A DNA stretch of 64,000 bases. Origin: Uranotaenia lowii (Eukaryota > Arthropoda > Insecta > Diptera > Culicidae). The notes below the pieces were generated by a model that saw only the letters and a program-made list of their open reading frames with translations, made no database searches and was not told where the DNA came from. The stretch spans positions 359,739,825-359,803,824 of the forward strand of contig NC_073693.1 in NCBI RefSeq assembly GCF_029784155.1, read 5' to 3'. The position numbers were made by a program, and so were the translations under genes. Of the stretch, positions 57,601 through 64,000 are shown in pieces; the first letter of the stretch is position 1, and each line of letters begins with the position of its first letter.

Positions 57601-59837
57601 CGGGTGAAGCTTTCGGAATGTCTGCGTTGGTGATGCGACTAAGCAGATCTTGGCTGGTAGACCTTTGAAACCGTTTGCTACATTCCTCGGAGTTTTTGAT
57701 GACATTCGCCTTGGAAAGTGGTAGTTTCTTGACTGTCATCTTGCCATTGTCTTTATTTCGATTGCTTTTGAGGAAACTAGCAAACGAGTTCTTCGGACTG
57801 ATGTTGGAAGCAAAGGTGTCAAAGCTTCCAAACCTGTGGATTGACTGGAAGATTCCCTTAAAGTTGTTGATAGGCAGCAGTGGGTCTACCTTGTTCTTGG
57901 GAGTTAGAAGCATCTTGATACTTTTTTCTTTATTTGAAACTATGGGTTCTGGGGTGGTTTGCAGGGGCTTGCTCAGCGGTACACTGCTATTGTTATCGTT
58001 GACGGAAGATTCGGATTCCTCTGTGCTGCTGCTTTCCTCGCTAGTGCTTCCCAAAGTTAGTCCGGCTAGCTGAAGAATGTCTTGTTCACTAACGCTGGCA
58101 GACTTGTTAAAGTTCTTGTTGTTCATATTGTTATTGTTCGGCACAATCTTTTTCCGACGTTTTCTCCTTACTTGCTTCCTGTGTCGAGTGCTGCAATCAC
58201 TTCGATAGCCACAACTCTTGGCTTTGACGCTGTAGTCACTCTTGTAGCCACAGCTCTTTCGCGATTTCGTACTGCAGTCCGATTTGTAGCCGGATAATCG
58301 TCTCCTTCGAGCGCCTCCATAATCGCTTATGTAGCCACTCTGAGAAGCCAGTTGTTTACTGCAGCAGATTGTCTGCCCTCCATCGCTTTTGTATCCACTC
58401 AGGTTGGGTTCGTTAAACTTTTTGCTTATGTCGATTTTTTTCCAAACCGGATCCAGATTATCCTCCGGTGGAAGAGGCTTCTCTTTAGCCGGTTTACTCG
58501 CCTTTTTCTTGCCCCTAGGTGGATACAAAACACGTTCCGTTGCATACGTATTCCTGTCCAAGCTCGCAATAGTGTATTTTGTTAAAGGAGCCACAATGGA
58601 TGCTTTACTCGACCCACTACTGACAGGTTCCACTTCACCTTTTCGTTTCTGACTACTACTACTACTACTACTGCAAGCGATCGGTTGTTTCTTCTCTGTT
58701 TTCGGCGATCCAGTCGAGCTATGCGTCGAGAGTATTCCCGAATCAGGAGATTCACTAATCGTGTGAGGATGCGCTTTGACAGCTCCCTTCGACACAATAG
58801 TCATAGCAACGGGAGCAATTGAAGAGGTTTTCGGAGGTCGACCCCTCCTCTTGATCGGCACAATCATCGAAGGATCTGTCCTAGCTAAGGCCACACCGTT
58901 GATCGAGCTTCCAGATCCACCGGCCATCGAGGCTTCAGTCTTGATTCTGTTTAGGTCACATTGCGTATTCGACAAACTGGTTGAAGCATGTTGAGGTTGG
59001 GCGTTCGTCGAATTCCCTAGCATTGTCGTTTTGGCGACGAAATCTCGCAAAAGGCAGGAAGTGTAAAGAGGCATCGCCGAGGAAGTAGTCCCCTGATAGC
59101 TATCGTTATCGGATCCACTCTCAGCTACCCTCATAATAGCTGCATTAACCAACGCCGGAAGTTCATTGTCCGACGACGATCCACCATCAGCATCGGGAGT
59201 AGTTTGATTAGCCAACATCGCACCAGCTCCCACACTTGGCTTAGCCGGAGTCGACGTGGACAACGGCACCGATCCACAAGTCGATGGCCCCTGACTCTCC
59301 TGGCTGACGTCCTTACTATCATCCTGGTTATCATCGCTACTCGAATCGGAATCACTCGAGTCATCACTCCCACTGCTGCTACTCGTCGACCCACATCGAT
59401 TGGTCTAAAATGAACGAAAAAACCGAATAAATACCCCATCGTTATCAATAAATTCAACCACTAACCTTCTTCCGCTTGACAAACTTCCGCTTCTTGTGCC
59501 CGCTTCCCGACGAGCTCGTCTTCTTCCCCGCACTGTTCCGGTTGTCCGAACTGCTGCTATCGCTATCACTATCGCTGTAGTTAGAAAGGCAGGACGAGCT
59601 CTCGGAACTGGAGTCACTTTTCCCTTTTGCTGCTGCCCCCTTGGCTGGCGGCGTTGAAGCCGATTGCTCTCCACCGATGGCTGGCTTACTACTGCTGGCC
59701 GTGGACCCGGGAGTGGCCGGAGCTGGGCTACTGGTGACCGCAGCCCTCACGCTAGTGGACGAGCTGGGCCGGTTCGATCCCGAGGGCGAAGGGGTGGGCG
59801 TCGAGTTGGACTGGTTCCGAGGAATCGATATTTTCAT
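48685..59837 (-). CDS. ash1: ASH1 histone-lysine N-methyltransferase (trithorax group), five coding exons
   Basis: Known for the family: a nuclear H3K36 methyltransferase that keeps active genes on against Polycomb silencing, with Mrg15 and Caf1 as partners. Exons: 59,837-59,466; 59,404-52,768; 52,705-51,585; 51,524-51,363; 48,855-48,685 (stop). All introns are GT-AG and the phases add up to 2820 residues, longer than fly ASH1 (about 2200). The start is the first ATG of exon 1; a T-rich tract and CAG upstream (about 59,861-59,892) may mark a 5'UTR intron. In order: acidic/serine-rich N-terminus, AT-hooks near 310 and 1618, GYxSD cluster 458-535, FQLP at 1928, AWS from about 1973, SET about 2020-2140 (NHSC 2097-2100, Y2133, Y2135), post-SET cysteines 2148, 2150 and 2155, bromodomain about 2340-2405, PHD about 2470-2515, BAH about 2545-2680, basic C-terminus. 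No breaks. Confidence 0.96.
48980..49249 (-). CDS. Candidate optional exon in the last ash1 intron
   Basis: An open minus-strand stretch reading through [18 protein letters not shown], a proline/phenylalanine-rich part and a threonine/serine-rich part to LLPSNE. It is followed by a good donor (AATGAG then GTAATTTC) in phase 0, the phase needed to join the final ash1 exon. A phase-0 acceptor exists at 49,250 (ACACAG, weak pyrimidine tract; 90 codons) and another at 49,085 (AAAAAG; 35 codons). Composition looks protein-like, but no domain is present and the acceptors are poor. It may be chance. Confidence 0.3.
49500..49745 (+). pseudogene. Ty3/gypsy reverse-transcriptase relic in ash1 intron
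   Basis: Plus-strand frame with [20 protein letters not shown] then RF, matching the ...MPFGLxNAPxxFQR motif of Ty3/gypsy reverse transcriptases. It is preceded by a poorly preserved stretch in the position of the upstream RT motifs. No LTR, catalytic YVDD segment or other domain is seen. It is antisense to ash1. Confidence 0.6.
50087..51229 (+). mobile_element. ITmD37E (DD37E) Tc1/mariner-like transposon, decayed
   Basis: A 1143-bp element in the last ash1 intron, antisense to the gene. Ends are perfect 15-bp inverted repeats AAGGGCGAACACGAA, flanked by TA (50,085-50,086 and 51,230-51,231), the standard Tc1/mariner target. It encodes a broken transposase of the DD37E type known from mosquitoes. 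Confidence 0.93.
50237..51193 (+). pseudogene. DD37E transposase, frameshifted
   Basis: Starts at an ATG reading [13 protein letters not shown], with early stops and frame changes through the helix-turn-helix region (about 50,296-50,640). From about 50,648 a single frame runs to 51,193 and holds the catalytic part: VMNDETH (first Asp), FWPDLASC (second Asp) and LRPVEQYW (Glu). The second Asp and the Glu are separated by 39 residues. The excess of two comes from a tandem TCATGC repeat just after the second Asp (SCSC instead of SC); without it the spacing is 37. It cannot make an active enzyme. Confidence 0.88.
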
Positions 59838-60640
59838 GCGAAGCCCTGCGGTGTCCGAGCTGTTCGGTGTGGGAGGAATTTAAAAAAAAAAAAGGAGAGC
59901 ACCAGTTATAATCGATTGTTCATTAGTTGATTGAAGCGTTCGGGATGGTTCGTTCGCTTTTATGGGCGGCAGCTCTAATAGCCAGCACACAGTGCTTCCA
60001 AGTAACAGAAGTACATAGTTATGTAGGTTTGCTGAAATTAATGTATGACATTCGCAAGCTGATGTGGTTCTAATCAGATTCAATCTCATTTCAGCGTTTC
60101 ATGCGTTCTTTAATTGGGAACCCACTTATATTTGTCAAGTTTAAAGGGTATCGATTTGGGGTCAGAAATGGTTTGAATTGATACTGTAACGAGTGATGTT
60201 TGACGAAGGTATCCTGAAAAGGCTTTAATTGAAATTGGTTGCCGTTGGAATGAAATGGGTTTAAATGGCATTAATAAATAGAAATATTCTCACTAAATTT
60301 CAAAAAGAATTCAAAGTATCTAGATAGCAAAACATGATTTAAATAAAATTCAGGTTAGTAAACCACCAGATTCATTTTAACCTTCTAAAGCCTATGCGAC
60401 TAATCAGGAGTGTCAATAACGAACTAAGATATTCCGGAGATTGTGCAACGTTGATTATTTCGAGCCAATCAAGGAATGCAACGAATATACCGTTGGCCAA
60501 GAGGGGCCGTAGGTGGACCGTAGTTGACAGCAAACTCAAGCGCTCAAGTAAAAAAAATCATCAAGTTAACACTTCAATTAAAATAAATGGTTATTTTTCC
60601 TTAATTTTGCTCTTTTTAAAAAGACGTTAACTATGGTGGT

Positions 60641-60700
60641 CGGTTTTACCGGTTTCTTTTTCAAATCCGGTATTTGTTATTGATAAAACCGATAAAACCG
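60641..60700. repeat. Short inverted repeat CGGTTTTACCGGTTT
   Basis: CGGTTTTACCGGTTT (60,641-60,655) pairs with AAACCGATAAAACCG (60,686-60,700), with one mismatch. It could be a tiny MITE remnant. Confidence 0.6.
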
Positions 60701-61129
60701 CCATTTGTCGAAAGTATATCGAATCAATGAAAAGGGTTCGTCTACTTGCGATACGAATGGCATAAAATGCTCAGATTTTATAACGCAATTGATATAGTAG
60801 CTTTTTCTATTGAAAAAGACGATAATATACCTTTAAATTTTTCCTTTGTCATAAATCTATCATCATCCTCATGATAATCATTATATTTATCATTATCATT
60901 TTATTATTATAATTTCGCTGTGATGTTGCCGAAATAGTAGTTCATATAATTTAAAACGAATTTTTGTCCTATACTTTGTAACACAGTATTTAGAATTATG
61001 AACAGATTATAAAAGATTTAGTGAAAGTTTTTACAGTTTTTTTTTAAGAGAAATGGAACCAACAGTGTTGGTTGAAATTTCAGGGACTAGTTAAGATGAC
61101 AATTGATGAAAAAAACATGCGATCGCTTT

Positions 61130-61213
61130 GTCTCCCGGTAGGACTTGAACCAACATTTTGTGCCTCTCCGAGGCCCATGCATTAACATTCTACTACATGT
61201 AGGTACAGGAGAC
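61130..61213 (-). other. tRNA-like sequence (tRNA pseudogene or SINE head)
   Basis: On the minus strand an 84-nt sequence begins GTCTCCTGTACC and ends CTACCGGGAGAC. TCTCCTG pairs with CGGGAGA to give a 7-bp acceptor-like stem (one G-T pair). A B-box-like GGTTCAAGTCC sits in a T-arm-like stem (GTTGG/CCTAC, one mismatch). The D and anticodon arms do not fold normally, so I do not call an active tRNA gene. A tRNA-derived SINE fragment or pseudogene is most likely. Confidence 0.4.
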
Positions 61214-61563
61214 AACCTGGCGTATGAAAGTTGAACTGGTCGAGTGTCGGAATGAAGGGAATTGTTCTCCCATGCTATCATCATCATTTTCGTGGTCTAT
61301 TTCTATTTCCATCATTTCATCTTACGGTAGAAAAAAAAGATTTTATAACCTTTCATGAAAATGATATAAAATTTGAAATGCAAAAAGATTTTTTGTTAAT
61401 AAATGACTTAATTTGATTTAACAAAACACAAAACACTGTAACTACATTTTTTGGTTAACTCACAGAATTACAGAATTTTGTTGTCCAAAATACGGATGTT
61501 TTCTACGCAACCTCGGTTGTGATCGCATTCAGTTGGCATTTTCAAAATTAAAACGAATAAACT

Positions 61564-62730
61564 GCCGTTCTACGCAAGAATGTCCCATGTGACTTTTGGG
61601 TCATTTTCACTTTTTTGTTGGAAACTGCTTATTATGATGTTTTCTTTCGAATACAAACACAAAAAAGTATACTTTGTTCTGAACATCTAAGAAATTTTCA
61701 TCTAGGTGGTTGTCTCTATGTTGATGTTTCTACGCAAGAATGTCCCACTGAGAAAAACTCTTCAAAAACCACTCGACTGTAACAGAATTTCTCAAAAATC
61801 GCTTTAGTGACACATTGTACTGTAATGTTGAACGTTAAATGTATTTTTTTATGAATAAAGGTCATAGGGATGGACAAGGGAAAGGGGGTCACTTCAGTGA
61901 AAGCTTTTTCTCCACTCCCGGTTCAAATCCATAATTTTGTCTTATTTTTGGTTCCTCATAATAAGCATATTTTCGGATACTTATAGTATTTTTTGGCCTA
62001 CGTTATCTGAGCTCCAGAATGTGTTATTCAAATGAGCTCGATCATCCCGGCTAATATGGTTAAGGCAATGCTTCTGGCATCCACTGGAAAACAATAAATC
62101 GATGCGCAATATTGCGCTTCCGCGTAGAATCTTCCTTGAATATTTTTTTCATAGTTCTAAAAAAAGTTCAAAAAAACTTGAATCGTATTCATTCGGATCT
62201 TAGAAAACTTAGAACTTAGAAAAAACATTTTAAGAACCGTTCTGATCCAATTCTGATTTCGGTGTCATGAATCCGAGTAAATCGTCATTACTGTCTGTCA
62301 CTGTTCTCTAAACTTGACTCCAAACCGTAAACCTTCAGCAAATTTATCAATAATGCACTCATCTATAGTTTTGAACACTCAATTATATTTTTTTTCCGGA
62401 ACACTTTTAAATCCTTCCCGTTCCCGCACAATAACAAAGAAGAAAAAAGAGCTCGTGAGACAGTTTTTCCATAGAAACAAAAAAACACACGCTCATATTC
62501 TACGCAAAAGTGTCACACGAAGCGTTTTTGACGATTATCTTCTGATTTGAGGAAAAAAAATCAAAAAGTAAGTATAGATTTCAATGTAAATTGACCAACT
62601 AAAAAAAACAATATGCATGAAAGGTGCGGAAGAGCCATAAATTTAACGAAAAACCGAAAAACAGATCAAAATTTCAATCGCGTTTTTCTCGCTTGCTCGT
62701 TTTTCCACATGGGACAATCTTGCTTAGAAG
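61564..62730. repeat. Dispersed TTCTACGCAAGAATGTCCCA motif copies
   Basis: TTCTACGCAAGAATGTCCCA occurs at about 61,568 and, with small changes, at about 61,729 and 62,500. An inverted, diverged copy (CACATGGGACAATCTTGC) lies at about 62,706. The outer pair forms an inverted repeat about 1.16 kb apart. This suggests the ends and internal repeats of an old, unnamed element. No coding is visible. Confidence 0.5.
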
Positions 62731-64000
62731 GGCAGTAAAAAGCTTTGAAAAAATCAAGCTATAAATAAAGTTATTTGGATATGACCCGCACGCTCTGTTG
62801 TTACTACAAGAAGGTTGAAAATTTATAAAAAACTTTGCCTGAAAAAAAAGAAAATGCTCCAAAAGCGTTAAAAATAAAAACAACAGAGTTCGATCAATTA
62901 CCAATCACATTATATGTTTCAAAACGAAGTTTCTAATCCATTTTCAACATTTTGGGTCAGGCACTGCTTAGAACTATTTTGATAAAACTTGGTCTGTTTT
63001 TTGACAAAACATTTTTTATTTTCCAGTCATTGTACACTTGTACAGACTTTTAATGTTGTGGAGCTTTAGATGTATAGCTGAACTGAAATGTGTAAAAATT
63101 TCATGAAAAAATATCAGCTAAGAGAGAGATGGCAGCTTGTCAATTCTATTTTCAACGCCACTGTAGTTTTATTCAAAAACATCGAAAAGTTTAAGCAATT
63201 TGATTATTGCTTACATGAATCTTGCAGTAAGGTTTATAGAGCTTAGATTTTAAAGCTGATAGAACAAAATTTGTATATTCGTACTTCAATGCCAAAGAAT
63301 GATGAAAAATTTACCGGAAATGCCAATTTTTTCGTCTAAAGTCAAAATGGACGGTTTCGGAAAACCAGTTAGACCACCCCAATATTGACACCATTCAGAC
63401 AAATTTGAGCGATACGATCATCGACATGTATGCAGGCAGGGTTTATGTCATTCTTGGTGGATCGAAAGATGGACGCAAAAGCCAAAACTGTAAACAGAAT
63501 TTGACAATAGAACCCCATTGAATCTCAAGATTTGTGAGCAAAACATGGTAGCCATCCAGTTTAACCTAAAGAAACTGTTACGAATTTCATAATTCAACTA
63601 TATTGTTGCACAACGTTTACGTCGAATGGTCGAATTCACAGTGAGCGCGAAGCGAAGTGCGAAGCGAATTTCTAATTCGCGCGAAAACCCGCTTCTCATT
63701 GAAACACGTTGAAAAAAACATCGACTGGCCACAGTGCAAGCGAATTTTCTCGCGAAGAGCCGGCTCGATCGCGCGAATTCATCCAGTTCATCCGGACATA
63801 CACTGAAAATATTCTCTGGGATATTTTTTATCGTAAATGACAATTAGATATCAAAAAATCTTTTTCAAAAGTTTATTTATTTAATTATCATTGCCGTTTC
63901 TGTGTTGGCTATGCAAAATGCACGGTTTTTTAGCGTGGATTTTCACTAATAACGCTAATTGAAGCAAAATCTAACTGGCAATAAACGACCGGTCCACAAT

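Larger units (their letters stand above)
59838..64000. other. Region upstream of ash1
   Basis: The ash1 promoter and any 5' UTR exons should lie here, but I can identify no TATA box or initiator with confidence. From 60 kb on the DNA is AT-rich without a gene. It holds a small inverted repeat (60,641-60,700), a tRNA-like sequence (61,130-61,213), copies of a TTCTACGCAAGAATGTCCCA motif (61.57-62.73 kb) and a CGCGAA-rich patch (63,610-63,785). Confidence 0.5.

Noticed and set aside
53000..59269. Many shorter plus-strand open frames across the ash1 exons
   Set aside because: They are antisense shadows of the large ash1 coding exon, with no domain content.
61130..61213. Functional tRNA gene
   Set aside because: The acceptor-like stem and B-box are present, but D and anticodon arms do not fold to standard sizes.

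Overview
This is insect nuclear DNA, most likely from a mosquito (Culicidae). It contains one well-supported conserved gene, the trithorax-group histone methyltransferase gene ash1, on the minus strand (about 48.7-59.8 kb, five coding exons, predicted 2820 residues). The mosquito assignment is an inference. It rests on a DD37E (ITmD37E-type) mariner-like element, a type I know mainly from mosquitoes, plus a Bel/Pao retrotransposon and the general make-up of the AT-rich, repeat-laden DNA. I cannot name a genus.

The dominant feature is a set of 9-bp tandem arrays covering about 18.9 kb (roughly 30% of the window). They lie at 0.92-2.80, 3.23-3.47, 6.11-7.76, 9.52-13.08, 18.05-23.56, 25.55-28.08 and 40.12-46.79 kb, the last split by a retrotransposon. 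All are built from a few closely related nonamers. Written on one strand these are GACAATTTT (0.9 and 18 kb), GACATTTTT (6 kb, lying on the minus strand) and GTCATTTTT (plus orientation at 9.5 kb, inverted at 25.5 and 40-46.8 kb). Each array is homogenised for its own monomer and several show higher-order duplications. The long open frames in these regions follow from the period being a multiple of three and are not genes.

Between the arrays are 1-5 kb islands of ordinary AT-rich non-coding DNA with mobile-element remains. There is a 151-bp hAT MITE with an 8-bp target duplication (14.4 kb) and an element with GGTAAA-type inverted ends (15.5-16.5 kb). A 4.85-kb hAT element with an 8-bp target duplication (30.0-34.8 kb) sits in a non-LTR retrotransposon fragment and carries 143-bp and about 150-bp tandem repeats. 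A MITE-like element at 37.0-37.8 kb holds a 7-bp minisatellite. No host gene is recognisable between 1 and 48 kb.

A 3139-bp Bel/Pao retrotransposon (42,728-45,866, minus strand) has identical 192-bp LTRs and sits inside the 40-46.8 kb array with an exact 5-bp target duplication. Gag and protease are intact, but the polymerase and integrase core is deleted.

The ash1 gene encodes two AT-hooks, a five-fold GY(K/I/R)SD motif cluster, AWS-SET-postSET, a bromodomain, a PHD finger and a BAH domain, the diagnostic ASH1 order. Its 2.5-kb last intron holds a decayed DD37E transposon, a Ty3/gypsy reverse-transcriptase relic and a candidate optional exon. The 4.2 kb upstream of ash1 contains only AT-rich DNA, a tRNA-like sequence and small inverted repeats.
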